Shown piece after piece: positions 8,470 through 15,897 of a stretch of DNA of 64,000 bases; position 1 is the stretch's first letter; each line of letters begins with the position of its first letter. Location of the stretch: positions 5,542,001-5,606,000 of the forward strand of contig NZ_JAPFCC010000001.1 of the NCBI RefSeq assembly GCF_025562715.2, written 5' to 3'. The notes under the pieces were generated by a model. It did not search any database and was not told where the DNA came from. It saw only the letters and a list, made by a program, of their open reading frames with translations. The stretch comes from Endozoicomonas gorgoniicola. GTDB taxonomy: Bacteria; Pseudomonadota; Gammaproteobacteria; Pseudomonadales; Endozoicomonadaceae. Position numbers and translations under genes: made by a program.

Positions 8470-8748
8470 ATGCTGAATGAAAACTTGTATGAAATTCTTG
8501 TTGATCTTGGGGCGGACAAGGACAAGGCGAAAGAGGCTGCAAAGGAAGACAAAGAGCTGTCAGAGATAAGAAGATTGATCTTCGAGCTGACCCGGCAGTC
8601 GGGCGATATAAATTCTCGTCTGGTCGTGGTCGAGTCTGATACTTCAACCATTAAAAACGATGTCAGATCACTGAGATTTCGATTCGACACAATGGATGCC
8701 AAACTGGATTACCTGACCAGTCTGGTAAAAGAACTGGTTGCGACCTAA
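8470..8748 (+). CDS. Small coiled-coil protein inside the fimbrial locus
   Basis: A 92-residue soluble protein without a signal peptide. Residues 1-30 are highly charged (ADKDKAKEAAKEDKEL); the rest has regular heptads (VESDTSTIKNDVRSLRFRFDTMDAKLDYL), which points to a trimeric or dimeric coiled coil. The ribosome binding site (AAAGG) is good. It lies 39 bases after the chaperone gene and before the second adhesin, so it may be cotranscribed. Cytoplasmic location argues against a structural role in the fimbria. No function is recognised. Confidence 0.6.
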   Translation: MLNENLYEILVDLGADKDKAKEAAKEDKELSEIRRLIFELTRQSGDINSRLVVVESDTSTIKNDVRSLRFRFDTMDAKLDYLTSLVKELVAT

Positions 8749-8833
8749 GGAAAAAGTAGAATCAGGGAAGATCATAGTTAGGGAAAAAGAAAGCTCAGAC
8801 TTTGGTTATCAAAGTCAGCAGTAAGGCTTTGAA

Positions 8834-9841
8834 ATGAAGTATTTCCATATTAAATTGCTGTTTAATTGTTTATCTGCCAACAAGGGAGCACGGCTGTGGC
8901 TCACTTTTTTACGTCTGTCGATTTATTGCCTGACCATTTTTTCTCAAGTTGCTTATTCTGATGAAGTGTTCTGTTTTACTGATTTAGGTGGCGGTACATG
9001 TGACTCCAATGAATGGGTTAAAACGGGTTCCCTGAATAAGGTCGTCATCGGTAATAGCAGTGACTACGTCTCCATAGATTTCAGATTTCGTGCTTTTGAT
9101 GATGATGAGAGTGAAGAGTGGGAACTAGAGCATCGCTCGTTAAGGTCTAATAACTGGCCCTGGTACAGTCGTATAAATGAATCCGATTACACCCTTGAAA
9201 TGACTTCTCCAAAGAATCAGGCAGGATGGCCTGCTGGGGAAAGTGGAAAAATATCTGGCGGTAATGATGATGGAGATTCTGAGAAATACTACAGTGTCAA
9301 GCTAAATCTGGCTTTTAAGGATCACTTTTTAAATGGACTGCAACCCGGTGATCATACTTTTTTGTTGCCTGTACTTGGCCGCATCAAAGGTAATCTTATT
9401 TACACGCGCTTTTTTATTTGGATAACCATTGAATTAAAAAACAGAGTTAAGATCAGTGGGCTAGAGAACGTTGCTTTCGGTACATTCTTGGCGGATGACT
9501 TTAGCAGGAGTCATAGCCAAACATTTTGTGCTCATGTACAGGGCGGTGGAAACTTTAAGTTAATGCCCACCACTGATAACGGAGCGTTTAAGCTGAAAGG
9601 CAATAATACGGGCGATTCAATCGATTACAGTGTTTACCTTGCCAATGTGGGAGACTTTCCGAAGCAAATAAGTTATGGCGAGATTCGGCGGGGGTTGCGT
9701 GGTGACGCATCTGAGAACTGCACGACAGGGGGTGGCGAGAACATGCAGTTAAAAATAGAGTTGCCAGAGATCAGCATTCTCAGTGTTAAGCCTGCTGATA
9801 TTTATATGGATACGCTGACATTGACTATTGAAGCTGACTGA
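8834..9841 (+). CDS. Two-domain fimbrial tip adhesin candidate 2
   Basis: A 335-residue exported protein with the same layout as the product of 4034-5128. A long n-region and hydrophobic core end near residue 36 (SQVAYS). The Cys-containing N-terminal domain has LQPGDHTFLLPVLG. The C-terminal pilin domain has VKISGLENVAFGTF, FCAHVQGGGNFKL, CTTGGGENMQL and DTLTLTIEAD. The N-terminal domains of the two proteins differ far more than the pilin domains, as expected if each binds a different receptor. GTAAGG seven bases before the start is a good ribosome binding site. Confidence 0.65.
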   Translation: MKYFHIKLLFNCLSANKGARLWLTFLRLSIYCLTIFSQVAYSDEVFCFTDLGGGTCDSNEWVKTGSLNKVVIGNSSDYVSIDFRFRAFDDDESEEWELEHRSLRSNNWPWYSRINESDYTLEMTSPKNQAGWPAGESGKISGGNDDGDSEKYYSVKLNLAFKDHFLNGLQPGDHTFLLPVLGRIKGNLIYTRFFIWITIELKNRVKISGLENVAFGTFLADDFSRSHSQTFCAHVQGGGNFKLMPTTDNGAFKLKGNNTGDSIDYSVYLANVGDFPKQISYGEIRRGLRGDASENCTTGGGENMQLKIELPEISILSVKPADIYMDTLTLTIEAD

Positions 9842-9858
9842 TTGCCTGCTGGTTTAGA

Positions 9859-9886
9859 GGAACCCCTGAAGCGTGTCAGGAGTTCC
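9859..9886. terminator. Possible terminator hairpin between convergent genes
   Basis: GGAACCCCTGA pairs with TCAGGAGTTCC with one mismatch. The hairpin sits between the stop of the second adhesin (plus) and the small exported protein (minus). No strong T-tract is present on either strand. Confidence 0.4.
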
Positions 9887-9896
9887 GCCTTTATCG

Positions 9897-10145
9897 TTAC
9901 TTCTGACCGGTCTTCTCAGAAGACTTTTCAGAAGTCGTTTGCCGGGCAGTTGATCGTTGTGCTTTATCCGGTCTGGGTGGAATCACCAGCGTGATTCTGG
10001 CAGAAGCACTGGAGCTTTTGCCAATAGGACCCGCGAGGATCATGGGCTTTTTATTGCTGGTGTCTGCCTGAACAGGCATTACGAATGTAAACAGGATGGA
10101 AAGCGCCGCGCCAGACATCCATTTCACTTGGCGTTTAACGTTCAT
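9897..10145 (-). CDS. Small exported protein of unknown function
   Basis: An 82-residue protein with a signal peptide (MNVKRQVKWMSGAALSILFT, cleavage after VQADT near residue 28). A short strand-like segment (SASARITLVIPPRP) and a Ser/Thr/Lys-rich tail follow. AAGGAGT upstream is a strong ribosome binding site that fixes the ATG at 10145. It converges on the fimbrial locus and is transcribed apart from it. It may be a minor periplasmic or surface factor; nothing more can be said. Confidence 0.6.
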   Translation of the reverse strand: MNVKRQVKWMSGAALSILFTFVMPVQADTSNKKPMILAGPIGKSSSASARITLVIPPRPDKAQRSTARQTTSEKSSEKTGQK

Positions 10146-10324
10146 TAGGGTACTCCTTAATCAACAACTTTTCTGATTTATCCCTGAAAATTGAATTATA
10201 GATATTATCTGCTGAAGGCTTTTCAGGTATTTATTGATATTGTCTTTAAAAACAACGAGATACGAAAATGATAAGCTTTTCTTGTTACAGCGATATTGAT
10301 GAGAGGGCAAATGTCAGGATGAGT

Positions 10325-10357
10325 GGAAAGAGCCGTGTCAGATGCCTGGCTCTTTCC
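10325..10357 (-). terminator. Hairpin after ntrC
   Basis: A 10-bp perfect inverted repeat GGAAAGAGCC/GGCTCTTTCC with a 13-base loop lies 10 bases after the ntrC stop. It is likely the end of the ntrBC transcript, though no clear T-tract follows. Confidence 0.55.
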
Positions 10358-10367
10358 GGTTGTGGAG

Positions 10368-11858
10368 TTATTCAGTCAGTGATTTGTCAGTCACGTTCTT
10401 GTCGGAAATACCCAGTTCTTTGATCTTCCGGGTCAGGGTATTACGTCCCCAGCCCAGCAATTCAGATGCATCTCGCTTACGCCCACTGGTGTGCTGTAAT
10501 GCTGATTCAATAAGAATGCGCTCAAAGGCAGGCACCGCAGTCTCCAGAATATTGGTGTGACCAATCGCCAGCTCTTTTTCAGCCCACTGTTTCAACCGTT
10601 GTTCCCAGCTATCGGCTTTCACTGCCCGTGGCTGTTGATCCTGGTTTAGCAGCTCTTTATTCAGGAGCTTTTTATTTAAGAGCTCTGGAGGAAGGTCTGA
10701 GATCAAGACTTCTCTGCCAGAAGCCATCACGGTCAGCCAGCGGCAGGTATTTTCCAGTTGACGGACATTGCCAGGCCAGGGCAGTAAGGCGATATAGCTT
10801 TCAGTTTCAGGCGTTAGTATCTTGGTTTCAACATTCAGCTCTTGCGCAGCCTGGTCGAGGAAATGGCGTGCCAGAACAGGAATATCTTCAGATCGTTCGC
10901 ATAGTTTGGGCAGATGCACACGAATAACGTTTAAACGATGGAATAAGTCTTCCCGAAACTTACCCTGGCTAACCAGTGTTTCCAGATCTTGATGAGTGGC
11001 GGCAATGATTCTTACATCGGCCTTTACAGGTATGTGACCACCCACTCTGTAAAATTCACCATCGGCCAGAACCCTGAGCAGGCGGGTCTGGGTATCGGCA
11101 GGCATATCGCCGATTTCATCCAGAAACAGGGTGCCATTCCCAGCCTGCTCAAAGCGCCCTTTGCGCATGGCTCCGGCACCGGTAAAGGCGCCTTTCTCAT
11201 GGCCAAAGAGTTCGGATTCAATCAGGTCGTTTGGAATCGCAGCCATGTTCAGGGCAATAAATGGCTTTGCAGCTCTGGGGCTGTGTCGGTGTAATGCGCG
11301 GGCAACCAGCTCTTTGCCGGTTCCGGATTCGCCATTAATCAATACCGTAATATTGGAGTGAGACAGCCTTCCGATGGCACGAAATACTTCCTGCATGGCG
11401 GGTGCTTCACCAATGATCTCTGTGGAGTTATCCACAGGCTCAATCGTACTGACTTCCTGTGCCTGCTGGCGGCTATTTTTCAGCTGAAGGCTATGTTCCA
11501 GCGCCCGTCGGGTCAGGGAGATGGCGTCATCAATATCAAAGGGCTTGGGCATATAGTCAAAAGCACCGCTCTGATAGGAAGCCACTGCACTGTCGAGATC
11601 AGAATGAGCGGTCATGATGATCACAGGTAACTCAGGGTAGGAGTCCTGTACCTGCTTCAGAAAATCCAGACCATTGATACCCGGCATCCGGACATCGCTG
11701 ATAATGGCTTCTGGTTTGCCGTTGTCCAGAGCTTCTATCGCTTTATCTGCACAATCAAAGGACTCGACACTCAGCCCTTCTCCCTGCAGGGACTTTTCCA
11801 GCACCCAGCGAATAGAACGGTCGTCATCAATAATCCAGACTTGCGAATCGGTAGTCAT
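10368..11858 (-). CDS. glnG: Nitrogen regulation response regulator NtrC (sigma-54 activator)
   Basis: A 496-residue NtrC/GlnG. The receiver domain has IIDDDRSIRW and the phosphoacceptor Asp in IISDVRMPG (about residue 55), then MTAHSDLDSAV. The AAA+ domain has the Walker A motif GESGTGKE, the sigma-54 contact loop GAFTGA, Walker B LDEIGDMP and RIIAATHQ. The Fis-type DNA-binding helix is ASELLGWGRNTLTRKIKEL. The ATG at 11858 is preferred because GAGAGG lies seven bases upstream; a GTG six bases earlier is possible. It starts 11 bases after the ntrB stop. It activates nitrogen-scavenging genes, including glnA here. Confidence 0.95.
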   Translation of the reverse strand: MTTDSQVWIIDDDRSIRWVLEKSLQGEGLSVESFDCADKAIEALDNGKPEAIISDVRMPGINGLDFLKQVQDSYPELPVIIMTAHSDLDSAVASYQSGAFDYMPKPFDIDDAISLTRRALEHSLQLKNSRQQAQEVSTIEPVDNSTEIIGEAPAMQEVFRAIGRLSHSNITVLINGESGTGKELVARALHRHSPRAAKPFIALNMAAIPNDLIESELFGHEKGAFTGAGAMRKGRFEQAGNGTLFLDEIGDMPADTQTRLLRVLADGEFYRVGGHIPVKADVRIIAATHQDLETLVSQGKFREDLFHRLNVIRVHLPKLCERSEDIPVLARHFLDQAAQELNVETKILTPETESYIALLPWPGNVRQLENTCRWLTVMASGREVLISDLPPELLNKKLLNKELLNQDQQPRAVKADSWEQRLKQWAEKELAIGHTNILETAVPAFERILIESALQHTSGRKRDASELLGWGRNTLTRKIKELGISDKNVTDKSLTE

Positions 11859-11869
11859 TAGCACGCCTC

Positions 11870-12949
11870 TCAGAGAGCAATCGGTATATAAACATTGAAA
11901 CAGGTTCGGCCTGGCTTGCTTTCACACTCAATCAGTCCTTTATGCTGGCTGATGATTGACTGTGCCATGGGCAGGCCCAGCCCGGTGCCTTCCGCGCGGC
12001 CACTGATCATGGGGTAGAAGATGGTTTCGATCATATCTTCGGGAATGCCGGGGCCGTTGTCGATAATGCTGATATTGCACACCAGGCGGCAGCGCTCGTT
12101 GGCAATGGTGAACTGTCGGATAACCCGGGTCTGGATCGTGATCTGTCCATCGCTTAATGGCATATGCTGTTCAATCGCCTGCATGGCATTACGAACCAGG
12201 TTCAGAACGGCCTGAATCAGCCGCTCCCGGTCTGCTGGTATCTCTGGAATACTGGGGTCGTAATCCCGGACGAATTGAATGGCACCACCCGTTTCCGCCT
12301 CTGTCAGTTGCATCACCCTTTCAATCACTTCATGCACATTCAGTGCTTTCAGACAGGGTGGTTTGACAGGCCCCAGCATCTGGTCCACCAGGTCACGAAG
12401 TCGATCGACTTCTTCGATAATGATGGTTGTAAACTCCTTTTGACCATTATCGTTTAACTGGCGTTCCAGCAGTTGTGCTGCGCCCCGAATCCCGCCAAGG
12501 GGGTTCTTTACTTCGTGAGCCATACCCCGGGCAAGGCTTTTGGCGGTTTCCTGCTTGGCAACCAGAGAGGCTTCCCGGGTAATGCGCTGCAACCGGTCCC
12601 TTGGGTGTATTTCCAGCAGAATACTGAAGTCTGAATAATCTACCGGGGTTACGGTGTAATCAACAGTGACCGTTTCGCTGTTGATACGAATGCAGGCTTT
12701 ACGGCGGGTGAACGGTTGTTGCTGGGACTGTGCCCGCTTCAGGTCATCTTCCAGACCGGGTTGGGTTAACAGTGTCTCCACAGGCTGGCTATAGCTGCGC
12801 CGTTCACTGATATCCAGCAGGTTTTCAGCAGCATGATTGAGATAGCTGACTCTTAATTCCCGATCAAGGGCAATCACCGCAGTATTGAGATTGTCCAGTA
12901 CAAATTGTTCGATCATCTGAACATCCCTGATGTTGTTATTGTTCGACAC
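11870..12949 (-). CDS. glnL: Nitrogen regulation sensor histidine kinase NtrB
   Basis: A 359-residue cytoplasmic kinase/phosphatase that controls NtrC in response to PII. An N-terminal PAS-like domain (NLNTAVIALDRELRVSYLNHAAENLL) is followed by the H box with the phosphorylated His (LARGMAHEVKNPLGGIRGAA), the N box (LIQAVLNLVRNAMQAIE) and glycine-rich ATP-binding motifs (IIDNGPGIP and GTGLGLPMAQSI). No membrane segment is present. It forms an operon with ntrC. A candidate sigma-54 promoter and an NtrC site lie upstream, consistent with autoregulation. Confidence 0.95.
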   Translation of the reverse strand: MSNNNNIRDVQMIEQFVLDNLNTAVIALDRELRVSYLNHAAENLLDISERRSYSQPVETLLTQPGLEDDLKRAQSQQQPFTRRKACIRINSETVTVDYTVTPVDYSDFSILLEIHPRDRLQRITREASLVAKQETAKSLARGMAHEVKNPLGGIRGAAQLLERQLNDNGQKEFTTIIIEEVDRLRDLVDQMLGPVKPPCLKALNVHEVIERVMQLTEAETGGAIQFVRDYDPSIPEIPADRERLIQAVLNLVRNAMQAIEQHMPLSDGQITIQTRVIRQFTIANERCRLVCNISIIDNGPGIPEDMIETIFYPMISGRAEGTGLGLPMAQSIISQHKGLIECESKPGRTCFNVYIPIAL

Positions 12950-12993
12950 ATTGTGATGTATTCCCTGATAACTGTTCAGTCATCATTGAACTC

Positions 12994-13009
12994 AGCAATA
13001 ATTGAACCA
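12994..13009 (-). promoter_or_regulatory. Candidate sigma-54 promoter of ntrBC
   Basis: On the minus strand TGGTTCAATTATTGCT keeps the GG and GC elements at the spacing of the sigma-54 consensus TGGCACN5TTGCW, with two changes in the -24 box. It lies 45 bases before the ntrB start, and an NtrC-type site is about 85 bases further upstream. Confidence 0.45.
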
Positions 13010-13092
13010 GTTTGCCCGGAGCGCACTATGTAATGGTACAAATGCAGGGTAACGCTTGCTGAACCGTAGATTATAAAGAGATATAAACTGAA

Positions 13093-13109
13093 TGCACTAA
13101 TTTGGTGCA
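13093..13109. promoter_or_regulatory. NtrC binding site upstream of ntrBC
   Basis: TGCACTAATTTGGTGCA matches the 17-bp NtrC consensus dyad (TGCACTAAAATGGTGCA) in all but two central positions. It lies between ntrB and the DUF4124 gene, 144 bases upstream of the ntrB start. Confidence 0.8.
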
Positions 13110-13130
13110 TTTAATGGTCAAAGCTCTGTG

Positions 13131-13661
13131 TCAGGGAGCAGGAGGTCTGTAGATAGTGCGCTGCACGTGTACCGTGCTTTCAGTGGTCTGAATCACTTTC
13201 CCTGAATGATTAACCACCTCCGCCCTGATCAGGTGGGTTCCCCGGTTCATATTTTCGACCTGATGGCTGAGCGTTCTTTGTGGACCAGCAACAGCCTGAC
13301 CATCAATAAAAAAGCGTACTCTGTGTCCTCTGTTCAGATTGGGCTGAAGACTGACTTTTATCGTGAAGCTGCCATTGTTCCGAACCGTTGAATCATTAGC
13401 CGGATTGCTGATTGAAAAAACGTTGTAGCCTGGTTTGCCATGCCTTGTTGGCTCAGCAGCGGAGTGGCTGGAGGGTATGTTGGGTGGGGAAGGCAGGCTG
13501 GTGGTGGGTTTTAGCGTAACGGGTTCACTGGGTTGGTTAGTGGAAGGCTTGTCGGTGAAGACAGCATTGCCATGTTTATCGATGGACTTATAAATCTGTG
13601 TACTGGCATTGAAGGACGCAGTTATCAACATTAAGAAAAGTGGCAAAGTTTTTATTGTCAT
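13131..13661 (-). CDS. DUF4124 domain-containing exported protein
   Basis: A 176-residue protein with a signal peptide (MTIKTLPLFLMLITASFNAS). The DUF4124 signature QIYKSIDKHGNAVFTDKPS covers about residues 22-41. A Pro/Ser/Thr-rich linker and a C-terminal beta domain (VFSISNPANDSTVRNNGSFT, then HRVRFFIDGQAV) follow; the latter resembles an immunoglobulin-like fold. DUF4124 proteins commonly lie between glnA and ntrBC in gammaproteobacteria, as here. The molecular role is unknown; cell-envelope location is expected. Confidence 0.85.
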   Translation of the reverse strand: MTIKTLPLFLMLITASFNASTQIYKSIDKHGNAVFTDKPSTNQPSEPVTLKPTTSLPSPPNIPSSHSAAEPTRHGKPGYNVFSISNPANDSTVRNNGSFTIKVSLQPNLNRGHRVRFFIDGQAVAGPQRTLSHQVENMNRGTHLIRAEVVNHSGKVIQTTESTVHVQRTIYRPPAP

Positions 13662-13733
13662 TGAAGCCTACCCATGGATAACGGTATACGAATAGATTAC
13701 TGCTCTGAAAGGTCATTGAATAGTCGGAAAAGA

Positions 13734-13770
13734 AAATGGCTAATCGGGTAAATACCACAATTAGCCATTT
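13734..13770 (-). terminator. Intrinsic terminator downstream of glnA
   Basis: An 11-bp inverted repeat AAATGGCTAAT/ATTAGCCATTT with a T-rich tail on the minus strand (ATTTTCTTTT). A second hairpin (13791-13816) lies closer to the glnA stop. Confidence 0.75.
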
Positions 13771-13790
13771 CAGGGTTTGAAAAGCATTTT

Positions 13791-13816
13791 GATAAGGCAG
13801 AGTGTTCTGCCTTATC
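13791..13816 (-). terminator. First hairpin after glnA
   Basis: A perfect 10-bp stem GATAAGGCAG/CTGCCTTATC with a six-base loop, 12 bases after the glnA stop. The tail (AAAATGCTTTT) is a weak T-tract. It probably acts with the terminator at 13734-13770. Confidence 0.6.
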
Positions 13817-13827
13817 GATACGAGCAA

Positions 13828-15231
13828 TCAAACAGAGTAGTACAGGTCAAACTCTGCAGGGTGAGTCGTCTGGCTGATGGCCAGGCACTCTTCCTTCTTC
13901 AGCTCAATATAAGCGTCGATCATGTCGTCGGTGAATACGCCGCCAGCGGTCAAAAATTCACGGTCAGAGTCCAGAGCAGCCAGGGCTTCTTCAAAGCTTT
14001 CAGCAACGACCGGAATTTCCTTGGCTTCTTCAGCTGGCAGGTCGTACAGGTCCTTATCAGCGGCATCACCAGGGTGGATCTTATTCTTGATGCCGTCCAG
14101 GCCAGCCATCAGCAGTGCTGCGAAGCACAGGTATGGGTTAGCAGTCGGGTCAGGGAAGCGAACTTCTACACGACGGGCTTTCGGGCTGTTCACGTAAGGG
14201 ATACGGATAGACGCAGAACGGTTACGGGCAGAGTAAGCCAGCATGACCGGCGCTTCAAAGCCGGGAATCAGACGCTTGTAGGAGTTGGTGGACGCGTTGG
14301 CAAAAGCGTTGATCGCTTTAGCGTGCTTGATGACACCACCAATGTAGTACAGGGCGGTTTCGCTCAGACCCGCATAGCCATCACCAGCAAACTGGTTGTC
14401 ACCGTCCTTGCTCAGGGACATGTGAACGTGCATGCCACTGCCGTTGTCGCCGACCAGAGGCTTCGGCATAAAGGTAGCGGTTTTGCCGTAAGCGTGAGCA
14501 ACGTTATGTACCGCATACTTCAGGATCTGAACCTCGTCAGCCTTCTTAACCATGGTGTTGAACTTAACACCGATTTCACACTGACCGGCAGTACCTACTT
14601 CGTGGTGGTGTACCTCAACTTCCAGGCCCTGGTCTTCCATCGCCTGACACATCTTGGCACGCAGGTCGTGCAGGGAGTCTACCGGAGGAACCGGGAAGTA
14701 ACCGCCTTTAACCTTTGGGCGATGGCCGGTGTTACCGTCAGCAAAGGTAGCGTTGCTGGACCAGTGAGCTTCTTCAGAGTTGATTTCGTAGGATGCGCCG
14801 GAAATATCAACTTTCCACTTAACGTCATCAAAAACGAAGAACTCTGGTTCCGGACCGAAGAATGCAGTGTCCGCGATGCCGGTGGACTTCAGGTACTCTT
14901 CTGCGCGCTTGGCAACGGAGCGAGGGTCACGCTCATAGCCCTGCATGGTGGCAGGTTCAATGATATCGCAACGGATGTTCAGGGTAGTTTCGTCGGTGAA
15001 CGGGTCGATTACAGAGCTGCTGTCGTCTGGCATCAGGATCATGTCGGATTCGTTGATGCCTTTCCAACCTGCGATAGAGGAACCGTCGAACATTTTACCC
15101 AGTTCGAAGAAATCGCCATCTATTTCACTGATTGGCATGGAAACGTGCTGTTCCTTACCCTTGGTGTCGGTGAAGCGCAGGTCAACCCACTTAACGTCAT
15201 GATCCTTGATCAGGTTCAGGGTCTTGGACAT
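13828..15231 (-). CDS. glnA: Glutamine synthetase type I
   Basis: A 467-residue GSI-beta glutamine synthetase that makes glutamine from glutamate, ammonia and ATP as a dodecamer in the cytoplasm. Visible motifs are FDGSSIAGWKGINESDM, FFGPEPEFFVFD (metal ligands), the ATP-binding KPLVGDNGSGMHVH, NSYKRLIPGFEAP and RIPYVNSPKARRVEVRFPDP. The adenylylation Tyr lies in KDLYDLP near the C terminus, so activity should be tuned by GlnE. GGAGGAAATAATA before the ATG is a strong ribosome binding site. Transcription should start from the sigma-54 promoter at 15404-15419. Confidence 0.98.
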   Translation of the reverse strand: MSKTLNLIKDHDVKWVDLRFTDTKGKEQHVSMPISEIDGDFFELGKMFDGSSIAGWKGINESDMILMPDDSSSVIDPFTDETTLNIRCDIIEPATMQGYERDPRSVAKRAEEYLKSTGIADTAFFGPEPEFFVFDDVKWKVDISGASYEINSEEAHWSSNATFADGNTGHRPKVKGGYFPVPPVDSLHDLRAKMCQAMEDQGLEVEVHHHEVGTAGQCEIGVKFNTMVKKADEVQILKYAVHNVAHAYGKTATFMPKPLVGDNGSGMHVHMSLSKDGDNQFAGDGYAGLSETALYYIGGVIKHAKAINAFANASTNSYKRLIPGFEAPVMLAYSARNRSASIRIPYVNSPKARRVEVRFPDPTANPYLCFAALLMAGLDGIKNKIHPGDAADKDLYDLPAEEAKEIPVVAESFEEALAALDSDREFLTAGGVFTDDMIDAYIELKKEECLAISQTTHPAEFDLYYSV

Positions 15232-15403
15232 TTATTATTTCCTCCAGAGGACTTAGCTCAAAACTGAGAGCATCGCTTTTGGCTCTGATCTTCAACGTCA
15301 ACCTTCAACGTCAATCTTTAACGTGAGCTGGGTTGAGTCGATTGAATGATCTTCCGCCGGGCTCAATGGTTGGTCACAGGTGTGACTGATCTGCATTTGG
15401 AAT

Positions 15404-15419
15404 AGCAAGCAGCGTGCCA
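15404..15419 (-). promoter_or_regulatory. Sigma-54 promoter of glnA
   Basis: The minus strand reads TGGCACGCTGCTTGCT, a complete match to the sigma-54 consensus TGGCACGN4TTGCW. It lies about 170 bases before the glnA start, with an NtrC dyad about 105 bases further upstream. Confidence 0.92.
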
Positions 15420-15524
15420 GCTTTTCAAAATACTGTTTCATGCCCTCTTGTGCAGCTGTTTAAAGGATTTTGTATTTGAATCCTGAAATATTGCACTAAA
15501 AGTAAACATGGTAGACCATTTCTA

Positions 15525-15541
15525 TGCACTAAATTGATGCA
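15525..15541. promoter_or_regulatory. NtrC binding site upstream of glnA
   Basis: TGCACTAAATTGATGCA matches the NtrC dyad consensus with small changes in one arm. A half-site (TGCACTAAAA) begins at 15492. The distance to the sigma-54 promoter fits a looping enhancer. Confidence 0.75.
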
Positions 15542-15567
15542 AAACAGGTTTGCCGAATCCTCTTAGC

Positions 15568-15609
15568 GCATAACTCTTGGTGCATAACTCTTGGTGCATA
15601 ACTCTTAGT
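15568..15609 (+). repeat. Three tandem copies of a 14-bp unit
   Basis: GCATAACTCTTGGT occurs twice, then once with one change (TTAGT). A partial unit follows, and TCTTAGC precedes the array. It lies upstream of the glnA NtrC sites. Each TGCA step resembles an NtrC half-site, so the array could add weak sites; it could equally be simple slippage DNA. Confidence 0.85.
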
Positions 15610-15897
15610 GCATAAATAGCTGCATAAAAAGCCTGTACTGCCTGATTTTGCTGCTCCCAAAAACAGGCGGCATTCAGTGTATCGTGAAATTGCGCGGACT
15701 ACTAACGCCTGTTGGTATTTACATGCCCTGGTGCAGGTGTCAGGGGCGGTTATCCGTCGGGCTTGAGGGATATGTCACAACGGTGTGTTTCTGTATAATT
15801 CCGCCACTTTTCCTCAATATTTTGCTGTCAGGTTTCAGTAAGCTTTACTTCTCATCGTTTTTAGTGTGCCTGCGGCATGATCACGGTAGCCCGAACC
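15610..15897. other. Spacer before thiI with one -10 element
   Basis: The divergent spacer between glnA and thiI. The only clear signal is TATAAT at 15794-15799, about 98 bases before the thiI start; a good -35 was not found. No gene is visible. Confidence 0.4.

Noticed and set aside
13777..15267. Long plus-strand open frame of 496 codons
   Set aside because: It lies antisense to glnA and shows only shadow composition; glnA explains the DNA fully.
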